A DNA stretch of 64,000 nucleotides, from positions 1 to 64,000 of the forward strand of contig JAZNWU010000029.1 of assembly GCA_045593555.1 (NCBI GenBank). The letters run 5' to 3'. Of the stretch, positions 41,303-49,864 are shown in pieces. Positions within the stretch are counted from its first letter, which is position 1. Each line of letters starts with the position of its first letter. The notes below the pieces were generated by a model, which worked only from the letters and a program-made list of their open reading frames with translations, ran no database searches and was not told the origin of the DNA. The DNA is from Fimenecus sp045593555 (GTDB lineage: Bacteria; Bacillota; Clostridia; Oscillospirales; Acutalibacteraceae). The position numbers and the translations under genes are program-made.

Positions 41303-44300
41303 ATGAAAAAAACAATGAAAAAGACATTGGCAATAGTTCTTGCAATCTTTATGATTGTTTCAACTGTTCCAGTGGCGTTCGCAGCAACAGAGGTTGCTAA
41401 CGGTACAGCAGGTGAAGGCATCACCTGGGTCCTTGACAGTGACGGTACACTCACTATCAGCGGTACAGGTGAAATGGATACAAGTTGGTATTCACCACCT
41501 TGGCAAGAATACAACGACTTAATCAAAAATATTGTTGTTGAAGAAGGTGTTACAGAAGTTTCTGACACTGCTTTTGCTTATGCAGAAAATCTTGTGACTG
41601 TTTCTCTTCCGTCAACAGTTACATACATTGATACGCTGGCTTTTTGGTCTAACTATAGCCTTGAATCAATAAATGTGGCTGAAGAAAATACAACATATAA
41701 AGATATTGATGGTGTTCTTTTTACAGAGGACGAAAAGACTCTTGTGGCATATCCTGCAAATAAATCAGGTACTGAATACACAATTCCTGCTAATGTTACA
41801 ACAATTGAAGAGTCTGCATTTTCATTCAATATATCACTTGAATCATTAACAATACCTGATACAGTAACGACTCTTGGCGAATATACTTTTGAGAGTTCTG
41901 AGCTTGACACAATAATAGTTGGAAACGGTATTACAGAAATTTCAAGGGGTTGTTTTGCTCGTTCTTCTGTTAAAACTGTTGTCATTTCTGATTCAGTAAA
42001 AGCAATTAATTATGCTGCATTCTGGGATGCCTACGAACTTGAAACATTGATTATTGGTTCGGGTGTTGAAACAATTGATAGTTATTTCCTGAGATACACC
42101 GACAGCCTTTCAGCTGTTCATTATAAGGGCACACAGGAAACTTGGGATGCAATTTCAATCAATGAAGAAAACGCAGACCTTAACAGTAAAACACTTCATT
42201 TCATTTCAGCGGATTCTTATAAAGCTCAGGTAGCTGCCACTTGTGCTGACGGTCATACAGCAGGTTATTACTGTGATGAATGTAATGCATACTTAACAGG
42301 TGAAGTAATTCCTGCAGTTGATGAACATACACCTGGTGCAGAAGTTGAAGAAAATGTTGCTGCTCCTGATTGTACAACAGCAGGTAGCAAGGATGTTGTA
42401 ACTTATTGTACAGTTTGTGGCGAAGAAGTAAGTCGTGAAACAGTAGAAACAGCAGAAGCACTTGGTCATACATCCGGCGAAGCAGTTGAAGAAAATATTG
42501 TTGCTCCTGATTGTACAACACCAGGTAGCAAGGTTGTTGTAACTTATTGTACAGTTTGTGGCGAAGAAGCAAGTCGTGAAACAGTAGAAACAGCAGAAGC
42601 ACTTGGCCATACACCTGGTGAAGCAGTTGAAGAAAACATTGTTTCTCCTGATTGTACAACACCAGGTAGCAAGGATGTTGTAACTTATTGTACAGTTTGT
42701 GGCGAAGAAGCAAGCCGTGAAACAGTAGAAACAGCAGAAGCACTTGGTCACGATTGGAATAACAGCGTTTGTGATACTTGTGGTGAAACTTGTGCTCACA
42801 ATGATAATGACTATGACGAAATCTGTGATGACTGTGGTGCAGAAGTCCTTATTGAGGCAGTTGAACTTGATGAAACAAATACTGTTTATATTCCGGAAGA
42901 ACATGTAGATGTTGTTGTTAAGTTCACACCTACAGAAACAGGCGAATATGTAATTTATTCTGATAACGGTGGCGATGATGAGAATATCGACCCTTATGTT
43001 GATATTTATGATAGCAATGGTGACGAAGTTGAAGACGACGATGACCATAACGGTTCATATAACTTCTATTGTATCTTTGAGGCAGAAGCAGGCGAAACAT
43101 ATTACATAGAATTAAGCTGTTATGATGGTGATGTTGAATACGATTATACTATTGAAAAACATGTGGATATTTCACATCAGCCAACAGCAGGCGAGCCTTA
43201 TGTTGAACTTACATGGGATGTTGATGCAGACTATCAATGGTATAGTGTTGAAGTAGGAGATGCAGAAGCAACAGACGAAAATGTCGAAGCATATTCATAT
43301 GATGGTGAAACTGCAACTTATGATTCTGAAAATGGCTGGACACCGATTATTGATGCAGACAATTACTACAGCAGTGCAACACTCGAGCTTGAAGAGGGTG
43401 ACACAGTTGTTGTTGAATTTGCAGAGAGTGGTTTCGGACGGTTTGGCTTTTATGATTGGGAACAGGGTAACGAAAGTGGCAATGGTAGTGAAATCGATGG
43501 TATTCTTACTTATGAATGTACAATAGATGAAGACGGAGTTTACACTTTTTTTACTAAATATCCTTTAGCACACAAAATATATGCCAATATTAAAGATTAT
43601 GTAGTAATTGAAGGCGAAACAGAAGCAACTTTACAAAATACTGAAATCGGCACAAAATATGCTTGTAAAGTTACACTTGAAAATGGTGATGTCTTAACAT
43701 CAGATGGTTTTGAAAATGTTTATGCAATTACACATCAGCCAACAACAGAAGAACCTTATGTTGAGCTCAATGATGACACAGATGCAACATATCAGTGGTA
43801 TTCAGTTAAAGAAAAAACAGTAGAAATTACAGATGAAAATGCTGAAGGTCGTTATGCTGATGGTGACGAGTGTGCAACTTATGATGCAAATGATGGTTGG
43901 ACAGGTGTAGCACATGCAGGTACAGATGAAACAAACTTCTTTAAAGTAGAGCTTGAAGCAGGGCAACAGGTTTCAATGTCTATTAGTGAAGATGTAAGTG
44001 AATTTGGAATTTGGTCTGATAATGGTAATGATGATTATTGGTATGATCTTGAAGCAAATGAAACTGTTTACTTTACAGCAAGTGCTGATGATACATATTA
44101 TGTATATGCATATTGTAGTAATGATGCGAGAGTAAGAGCGTATACTGTTGAATATGAATACACTGCAATCAACGGCGAAACAGATGCTCTTTATGCTCCG
44201 ACAGAAGAAGGTCTTTACGCTTGCGAAGTAACTTTCGCTGATGATACAACAGAAATGTCAGATATGTTTGAAGGCCCTCATATTCATACAGACGGTGAAA

Positions 44301-44605
44301 CAGTAGAAGAAAACTATGTTGCCCCAACTTGTGATACAACAGGTAGCAAAGATATAGTTGTTTACTGCTCAGTATGTGATGCAGAACTCAGTCGTGAAAC
44401 AGAAACAATTGATGCAACAGGTCATAACGATGCTGACAATGATGGTTATTGTGATGGTTGTGATGAATGTGTTGACCCGTCAGTAGAATGTGACCATAAT
44501 TGCCATAAAGGCGGTATCGTAGGATTCTTCTGGAAAATCGCTAACTTCTTTAACAGAATATTTGGCACAAAACAGTATTGCGACTGCGGTATAGCACATT
44601 ATTAA
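41303..44605 (+). CDS. BspA-type leucine-rich surface protein with Cys repeats and a Cys-type C-terminal tail
   Basis: An 1100-residue exported protein. After the signal peptide (about 1-28, ending AFAA) comes a BspA/LRR_5 region with an opening WVLDSDGTLTISGTGEMD and about seven repeats (to about 285). Then come one CDECNAYLTG unit and three tandem 47-residue CxxC repeats (about 342-482). A PPC-like domain follows (about 500-610), then two copies of a 190-residue module beginning SHQPTAGEPYVEL and THQPTTEEPYVEL, a fourth 47-residue unit, and the 40-residue tail VECDHNCH...CDCGIAHY. There is no LPXTG or SLH. It is likely a cell-surface adhesin or binding protein. Confidence 0.85.
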   Translation: MKKTMKKTLAIVLAIFMIVSTVPVAFAATEVANGTAGEGITWVLDSDGTLTISGTGEMDTSWYSPPWQEYNDLIKNIVVEEGVTEVSDTAFAYAENLVTVSLPSTVTYIDTLAFWSNYSLESINVAEENTTYKDIDGVLFTEDEKTLVAYPANKSGTEYTIPANVTTIEESAFSFNISLESLTIPDTVTTLGEYTFESSELDTIIVGNGITEISRGCFARSSVKTVVISDSVKAINYAAFWDAYELETLIIGSGVETIDSYFLRYTDSLSAVHYKGTQETWDAISINEENADLNSKTLHFISADSYKAQVAATCADGHTAGYYCDECNAYLTGEVIPAVDEHTPGAEVEENVAAPDCTTAGSKDVVTYCTVCGEEVSRETVETAEALGHTSGEAVEENIVAPDCTTPGSKVVVTYCTVCGEEASRETVETAEALGHTPGEAVEENIVSPDCTTPGSKDVVTYCTVCGEEASRETVETAEALGHDWNNSVCDTCGETCAHNDNDYDEICDDCGAEVLIEAVELDETNTVYIPEEHVDVVVKFTPTETGEYVIYSDNGGDDENIDPYVDIYDSNGDEVEDDDDHNGSYNFYCIFEAEAGETYYIELSCYDGDVEYDYTIEKHVDISHQPTAGEPYVELTWDVDADYQWYSVEVGDAEATDENVEAYSYDGETATYDSENGWTPIIDADNYYSSATLELEEGDTVVVEFAESGFGRFGFYDWEQGNESGNGSEIDGILTYECTIDEDGVYTFFTKYPLAHKIYANIKDYVVIEGETEATLQNTEIGTKYACKVTLENGDVLTSDGFENVYAITHQPTTEEPYVELNDDTDATYQWYSVKEKTVEITDENAEGRYADGDECATYDANDGWTGVAHAGTDETNFFKVELEAGQQVSMSISEDVSEFGIWSDNGNDDYWYDLEANETVYFTASADDTYYVYAYCSNDARVRAYTVEYEYTAINGETDALYAPTEEGLYACEVTFADDTTEMSDMFEGPHIHTDGETVEENYVAPTCDTTGSKDIVVYCSVCDAELSRETETIDATGHNDADNDGYCDGCDECVDPSVECDHNCHKGGIVGFFWKIANFFNRIFGTKQYCDCGIAHY
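42326..42748 (+). repeat. Three tandem 141-bp in-frame repeats
   Basis: Three nearly identical 141-bp units at 42326, 42467 and 42608, each encoding 47 residues beginning HTPGEAVEENIVAPDCTTPG and containing TYCTVCGEE. A diverged fourth unit lies at 44285-44425. High nucleotide identity suggests recent expansion or homogenisation. Confidence 0.9.
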
Positions 44606-44653
44606 TTGAATTTTAGTAGGGATGGTGTCTACATCGTCCCGAATAACAAATAA

Positions 44654-44682
44654 GGCGGGGCTTGTCAAAACCCCGCTTTTAC
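44654..44682 (+). terminator. Intrinsic terminator after the 41303 gene
   Basis: GCGGGG (44655-44660) with CCCCGC (44671-44676), loop CTTGTCAAAA, then TTTTACTTTT. Confidence 0.8.
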
Positions 44683-44701
44683 TTTTGTCAATTCTGTTCT
44701 T

Positions 44702-44911
44702 AAAAAAATATTTATCACTCTCAAAACGGTAAATGCTATTATCCCAACGGTCAGTGCTGTTCTGAGAGTTTTCACGAGTTTTAGTGTAGTGCCAAGTCAT
44801 GAGATTACAGTTATATCATTACCCAAATCACCCGTAAGAATCAAATCATAATCACTTGGCTTGGTGTTTGTATCATTTAAGAAGCTTTGTATGGTTTCTG
44901 CCGCCACCGGG
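44702..44911 (-). pseudogene. Deleted copy of the spoVAD 3' region and its downstream 47-aa ORF
   Basis: On the minus strand, 44702-44820 matches the small ORF at 49717-49860, with a premature TGA, and 44822-44911 matches an internal part of spoVAD (50168-50262). About 320 bp between them is missing. The join is at a shared TTAC: ATCATTACTCAT at 49845 and CCTTACCCAAAT at 50166 become ATCATTACCCAAAT here. Beyond 44911 the match stops abruptly in a surface-protein sequence. Confidence 0.85.
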
Positions 44912-46816
44912 GGGTATGAAATTAAGACTGACGATTCAACTTCTGTTGAGTATGGTTCAAGTTTCAGCTTCTCTGTTGAAGTAAAAGATGGTTACAGTTC
45001 AGAAAATATCAAAGTAACTGCAAACGGCGAAGTTCTTGAGGCTGTTAATGGTACATATACAATTACCGATATTCACAACAACAAAACTGTTGAAGTTTCA
45101 GGTGTTACAGATATAACTCCTCCTGAGGTTTCAATTTCAGTTGCAGATAAGATTTGGAAGGAATTCCTTAACACTATCACATTCGGTTTGTTCTTCGATG
45201 AAACTCAGGAAGCAACTGTTACAGCAACTGATGTTGGCAGTGGTGTAGATAAGACTTACTACTATGTATCAAATGAAGCTCTTGACATTGATACAGTAAG
45301 TGCACTTGAAGACTGGACAGAATATACAAAGGCTATTCCTCTTGAAAGAGGTAAGCAGTATGTAATCTATGCAAAGGCAACTGACCTTGCAGGTAATACA
45401 ACATTTGTAAGCTCTGACGGAATCACCATCAACAAGCTTTCTCCTGATTATGCAGTTCCTGAAAATCTTGAAGCAGAATATGGCGAAACTCTTGCAGATG
45501 TTGAACTTCCTGACGGATTTACATGGCAGGATGATGTTGCAACATCAGTAGGTAATGCAGGCGAAAATGAGTTTAAGGTAACATTTACGCCTGATGATAC
45601 AGATAACTATGCAACAATAAACGATATTACAGTTGTTGTCAGAGTTGCAAAGAGACCTGTAACTGTTAAGGCACAGGATGCTGAAAAGATTTACGGCGAA
45701 GCAGACCCTGAATTTACATATATTGTAGATGAAAACACACCACTTCTTGCAAATGATGTCCTTACAGGTAACCTTGCAAGAGATGATGGGGAAAATGTAG
45801 GTGTTTACAAGATTAATCAGGGAACAGTTGAAAATGCAAATTATGAAATTGATTTTGTTGAAGCATTGTTCACTATCAATCCTGATACAAGCGGAATTGA
45901 CCATCTGACAGTTGACAATGTAACAACATCTGATGCAGATGCAGTAATCGCGGTTAAGAATATGATGGATAATGCAAGAGATGAACTTGCAGATGATGAA
46001 ACAAAGGCAGAGTGGAAAGATATCAGCGACAAGTGTGATGAACTTCTTGCAAAGATACTTTCACTTGCAAATGACCTTGAAAAAGTTCTTATTGCTCTTG
46101 ATTGCTACGATGAGTCAAATGTTAAATCATCTGACAAAGATGCTATTCAGCAGATTAAGGATAATATTAAGGCACTTGAAGAAAGCGGAAAGTATTCAGA
46201 TTCTGAAAAAGATGCATTGAGAGAAGCTGACGAAAAGGCAGATAAACTTATTGCAAAGATTGATGAAGTTTCTGCAGAAATCAAGCGTATAGAAGAAACT
46301 TCTGAAAATTACAATGAAGATACATCAGATGAAAGTGATATACCTGTAATCGAAAGATTAATTGAAGATATTGAAACTCTAACAGACGGAAATAATCTTA
46401 CTGATGATGAAAGAACTGCACTTGAAGATATCAAGTCAGAACTCGAAGAACTCCTTAATATTCTTACAACAGTAGAATACACCTTGCAGCTTCGTGAACC
46501 ATCACTCTCAAGACTCAGATGCAGAGATTCACTCGTTCTTCATGCATTGGTAAGTGATAATCTTCCTGAAGGTGCAACAATAGTATGGACAGCAGATAAT
46601 AAAAACTTCAAGATGGAAGAGATGAATGATGGAAAATCATTAAAGATTACTTCTAAAAACAAGGGTTATACAACATTTGTTGCCACACTCTATGATGCAG
46701 ATGGAAATATACTTGCATCAGATAGTGTTGAGATGTATTCTAATGCAGGCTTCTTTGCAAAAATTGGCGGTTTCTTCCGATATATTTTCGGTTCAACAAT
46801 TCATTATAACTACTAA
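44861..46816 (+). pseudogene. 5'-truncated surface protein with MBG/Ig-like domains and an FF-type C-terminal tail
   Basis: The open frame from TTG 44861 begins inside antisense spoVAD sequence (to about residue 17, LCMVSAATGG) and only then enters the real protein at YEIKTDDSTSVEYG, so the signal peptide and 5' part are missing. The remaining domains are an Ig-like unit with SFSFSVEVKDGYSSENIKV, another with ATVTATDVGSGVDKTYYYVS, an MBG/YDG-type unit RPVTVKAQDAEKIYGEADPE, a FIVAR-like helical segment (about 355-530), a last Ig-like domain, and the tail GFFAKIGGFFRYIFG. Without a signal peptide or clear ribosome binding site it is probably not exported or expressed. Confidence 0.75.
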
Positions 46817-46892
46817 TTATTAAGTAATTGTTGTAAAAAAAGAGGTTTTCCGAAATAGGATAGTTTGTCCGATAAAATACTTATAATAACAG

Positions 46893-46922
46893 AGGCGGGG
46901 TCTTTTATGACCTCGCCTTATG
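46893..46922 (+). terminator. Intrinsic terminator
   Basis: AGGCGGGGTC, loop TTTTAT, GACCTCGCCT, then TATG. The following 46923-47147 holds no gene that I can see; an inverted repeat AACCTAAAAA/TTTTTAGGTT is at 47025-47079. Confidence 0.7.
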
Positions 46923-47147
46923 TATATTCAGATATGTGATGAACTTGATTTTATGCTGAACATGAGATGCTTTTTACATAATAAAGAGATGAAAAACAGC
47001 CTGAAAAAGTAAAAAATAAAATTTAACCTAAAAAGACAGGAGTTGAAAAAAGTTGATTCACACAGTACGTTTTTAGGTTCAAATAATGGTGTTGTGAAGT
47101 CTGAAAAATTATGGTATTATAGTTCAAATATAATATTAAGGTGACCT

Positions 47148-47582
47148 ATGAAAATTATAATTGATGCAGATGCGTGCCCTGTGGTGGATATTGCAGTAAA
47201 TGTAGCAAAAGAGAAAAATATTCAATGCATAATTGTCTGTGACAATACTCACACCATTGAAAAGGATGGTGCTGCAACCATTGTTGTTGATAAAGGTGTA
47301 GATTCTGCTGATTGCCGTATCGCAAATCTCACCGAAAAAGGTGATGTGGTTATTACTCAGGACTATGGTCTTGCTGCTCTCGTTCTTGGTAAAGGCGGAA
47401 AGGCACTTAATCAGAACGGACTTGTTTATACCGATAATAATATAGAAAATCTTCTTTTTACCCGTTTTATAGGCAAAAAGGAGCGTATGGCAGGGCATAG
47501 GACAAAGGGTTCGAAAAAGAGAACATCACAGAATGATGCGGATTTTTTGAAGGCATTGCTGATAAGTCTTGATAATATGTAA
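47148..47582 (+). CDS. YaiI/YqxD-family (DUF188) protein
   Basis: A 144-residue protein of the YaiI/YqxD family. It has the PIN-like start IIIDADACPVVDIAVNVAKE, then VVDKGVDSADCRIANLTEKG, GDVVITQDYGLAALVLGKG, and a C-terminal HRTKGSKKRTSQNDADF. The acidic residues (DADAC, DSAD, TQDYG) form a nuclease-like site, but no activity is established. Monocistronic. Confidence 0.93.
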   Translation: MKIIIDADACPVVDIAVNVAKEKNIQCIIVCDNTHTIEKDGAATIVVDKGVDSADCRIANLTEKGDVVITQDYGLAALVLGKGGKALNQNGLVYTDNNIENLLFTRFIGKKERMAGHRTKGSKKRTSQNDADFLKALLISLDNM

Positions 47583-47650
47583 TTTATTGTGAAAAAATCA
47601 ACAGCTGACGATTAAAGTCCCAAAAACATATATGAAAAGAGGAAAATTTT

Positions 47651-49078
47651 ATGATTAAACTAAAAGCTCCATCTAAGTGGCAAACAAGTGGTCTTGAAAG
47701 AAGAAGTTATTATGTTTATTTTACTGGTCAGAGTGCTATCGGCTCATTTGTCGGCGGATGCTTAACTACATATTTTGTGCTTCTCGGTCTTGACCCGTTG
47801 AAGGTTGCTGCCGTTATGCTTGCAGTTAAAGTATGGGATGCTGTCAATGATGCGATTTTTGGAGTTCTTTTTGATAAAATCAGATTCAAAAGCGGAAATA
47901 AATGCATACCCTGGTTAAAGATTTCTTTGTTTTTCATTCCTGTAATCAGCGTGTTTATGTTCTCAATTCCGGATAGTATATCGGAAAATGCACAGCTTTT
48001 GTGGTTTGCCGTTACTTATCTTTTGTGGGATACAGCATATACACTTTGCGATGTGCCTATTTTCACCCTTATTACTTATATGACCGATAATATGGACGAA
48101 AGAAACGGTATGATGGCATACAGGAGCCTTTGGGGTTCTGTCGGTGGCATACTTACTCCTATGCTTGCTACATTTTTAGTAAGCGAAAGAGTGGGAAGTA
48201 ACTACACTACAGCTGCTATTATAAGTGCTGTTATTGCAATTGCAACTATGATTCCTGCTTGTATCAATGTGAAAGAAAGACATCCGGCAACTGTGACGGA
48301 GAAGTCCTTTACCATTAAAATGATGTTCGCATATCTTGTGAAAAACAAATATCTCTTGATTTATTTTTTAGGTGTGTTTTTATATTCAAGCGTGAACTAT
48401 GTAAATGCTCTTAACCTGCTAGCATCCTACTATTTATTCCACGACTCACTTTTTACAACCATAGTTGGTGCTTTTGGCACTCCTTTCGGACTTGCTGCAA
48501 ATCTGCTTATACCGAAGCTTCTCAGAAAATACGACAAAATGAAAATGTTCAGAATATGTACAGCAGTAGTTGTTGTTTCAGGCATACTTATGTGGCTTTG
48601 CGGATATAAAAACCCGATATATTTTGTAATATTATCCGTTATCAGAGCACTCCCTACATCTGCAATTGGTGTTATGCTGTTTATGTTCACACCTGATTGT
48701 GCGGAATACGGTCAGTATAAATCGAATGTTGAAGCAAAGGGAATAACCTTCGCTATTCAGTCCTTTGTGCTAAAGCTTTCAGGTGCTGTTTCAAGTTCAC
48801 TTTCCGTAGGACTTCTCGGACTTCCTATTGTAGGTTGGGTAACTGTTAAAGCAGATAACTTTGAACAACTTGCAGCCATGGGAGTTACTCAGACACCTCA
48901 GGCCCTTGATGCATTCTGGTTTATCTATGCTATGATTCCTACATTAGGTTATCTCGCTGCTTACATAGCGTGGAGATTCTATAACCTCAAAGACAAGGAT
49001 GTGCAAATTATGGCTCAATGTAACAGCGGTGCTATTACAAGAGAAGAAGCCGAAAGCAAATTGTCAAGAAAGTATTGA
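47651..49078 (+). CDS. GPH-family (MelB-like) cation:sugar symporter
   Basis: A 12-helix transporter of the glycoside-pentoside-hexuronide:cation symporter family, in the MFS. Near the start is VKVWDAVNDAIFGVLFDKIR with the cation-site Asp pair (D-x3-D), and later MTDNMDERNGMMAYRSLWGS and FMFTPDCAEYGQYKSNVEAK, both typical of the family. It is 475 residues, full length. It probably imports a glycoside or oligosaccharide with Na+ or H+. The secreted hydrolases at 10887-14314 and 60574 could supply substrate, but they are distant. Confidence 0.92.
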   Translation: MIKLKAPSKWQTSGLERRSYYVYFTGQSAIGSFVGGCLTTYFVLLGLDPLKVAAVMLAVKVWDAVNDAIFGVLFDKIRFKSGNKCIPWLKISLFFIPVISVFMFSIPDSISENAQLLWFAVTYLLWDTAYTLCDVPIFTLITYMTDNMDERNGMMAYRSLWGSVGGILTPMLATFLVSERVGSNYTTAAIISAVIAIATMIPACINVKERHPATVTEKSFTIKMMFAYLVKNKYLLIYFLGVFLYSSVNYVNALNLLASYYLFHDSLFTTIVGAFGTPFGLAANLLIPKLLRKYDKMKMFRICTAVVVVSGILMWLCGYKNPIYFVILSVIRALPTSAIGVMLFMFTPDCAEYGQYKSNVEAKGITFAIQSFVLKLSGAVSSSLSVGLLGLPIVGWVTVKADNFEQLAAMGVTQTPQALDAFWFIYAMIPTLGYLAAYIAWRFYNLKDKDVQIMAQCNSGAITREEAESKLSRKY

Positions 49079-49169
49079 TTTACACAAATTATAAGATAAT
49101 TAGTTACAAAATAACGACGATTTCAAAAAATATTAAAACATATAAGAATATTATAGGCTTATAAAATAA

Positions 49170-49210
49170 CAGTGTGCAGAGTTTTTTAGAATCTGTACGC
49201 TGTTGTTTTT
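49170..49210 (+). terminator. Terminator of the GPH symporter gene
   Basis: CAGTGTGCAGA (49170-49180) with TCTGTACGCTG (49192-49202), two wobbles, then TTGTTTTT. Confidence 0.75.
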
Positions 49211-49262
49211 ACTATGTATTATTTTTAGAAGTAATTTTAAGATTAATTACAGATTCAAACTG

Positions 49263-49540
49263 TTAAGCAAGCTTGTCACTGATTTCTAGATGCATATCTT
49301 TAAGTTTTATGCAAAAAAGACATTTCCAAAACTCTATTTTCTTATCTTCATCAGGTAATTTGAATGTTACATCTAATTTTTCAGAGTGAATATAAAATAG
49401 GTGATATGCAAGTGCGTCAAAAGTGCAAGAATCATATAACCTAAATCTGATAAATAAGCATTTTCAGATATCTGTGCTTCTCGCCATATTCTGTTATCGC
49501 AATCAGGGTATGTATCTTTTAAAGTATAAACATTTGCCAT
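49263..49540 (-). pseudogene. Frameshifted PRiA4_ORF3/IS1096-TnpR-like protein
   Basis: From ATG 49540 the minus strand reads MANVYTLKDTYPDCDNRIWR then ISENAYLSDLGYMILA, matching the start of plasmid pRiA4b ORF-3-like (IS1096 passenger) proteins. The frame then ends early, but shifting frame near 49424 restores DALAYHLFYIHSEKLDVTFK and DMHLEISDKLA to a stop at 49263. A single indel around CTTGCACTTTTGACGC is the likely lesion. GGAGCAAGGAAA precedes the start. The reconstructed length (about 92) is below the family norm. Confidence 0.7.
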
Positions 49541-49663
49541 TTTCCTTGCTCCTTTATATTTGATATATTATACCACACTACTAAAAACAACAATATTGTA
49601 TAAAGAAAATGTTATTGAGTATAAAGCCAAAGGTGAATAAGCACTTATATTAGAAATAAAGAG

Positions 49664-49706
49664 ATATGCCTATGAGGTTAGTGGTAACTTCATAGGCATT
49701 TTTGTG
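49664..49706. terminator. Hairpin between converging units
   Basis: ATGCCTATGAGGTTA pairs with TAACTTCATAGGCAT (one mismatch), with a T run on the + strand and ATCTCTTTATTT on the minus strand after the spoVAD unit. Confidence 0.65.
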
Positions 49707-49716
49707 CTCTCTTTAT

Positions 49717-49860
49717 TCAATTCTGTTCGCGAAATATATTTATAACTCTTAAAACGGTAAAGGCTATTATCCCAACGGTCAGTGCCGTTTCGAGAATTTT
49801 TATGAGTTTTAGTGTGTTGCCAAGTTGTGAGATTACAGTTATATCATTACTCATATTCAT
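49717..49860 (-). CDS. 47-residue ORF directly after spoVAD
   Basis: A short ORF starting ATG 49860, four bases after the spoVAD stop, with GGAG from the end of spoVAD as ribosome binding site. It encodes a small protein starting MNMSNDITVISQLGNTLKLI with one weakly hydrophobic helix (ALTVGIIAFTVLRVINIF). It is not SpoVAE (which is larger and has several helices). A degraded copy is at 44702-44820. Coupling to spoVAD suggests a sporulation role; I do not recognise the family. Confidence 0.5.
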   Translation of the reverse strand: MNMSNDITVISQLGNTLKLIKILETALTVGIIAFTVLRVINIFREQN

Positions 49861-49864
49861 TATA

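Noticed and set aside
42201..43048. Long antisense ORFs (180 and 251 aa, minus) across the tandem repeats
   Set aside because: They are leucine/cysteine-rich by-products of the repetitive coding strand, with no ribosome binding site and no family resemblance.
44480..44800. 106-aa minus-strand ORF (MTWHYTKTREN...)
   Set aside because: Out of frame with the degraded 47-aa ORF copy, and it runs antisense into the end of the 41303 gene.
47025..47079. Inverted repeat AACCTAAAAA/TTTTTAGGTT
   Set aside because: AT-rich with a 35-nt loop and no T run or gene association; may be chance.
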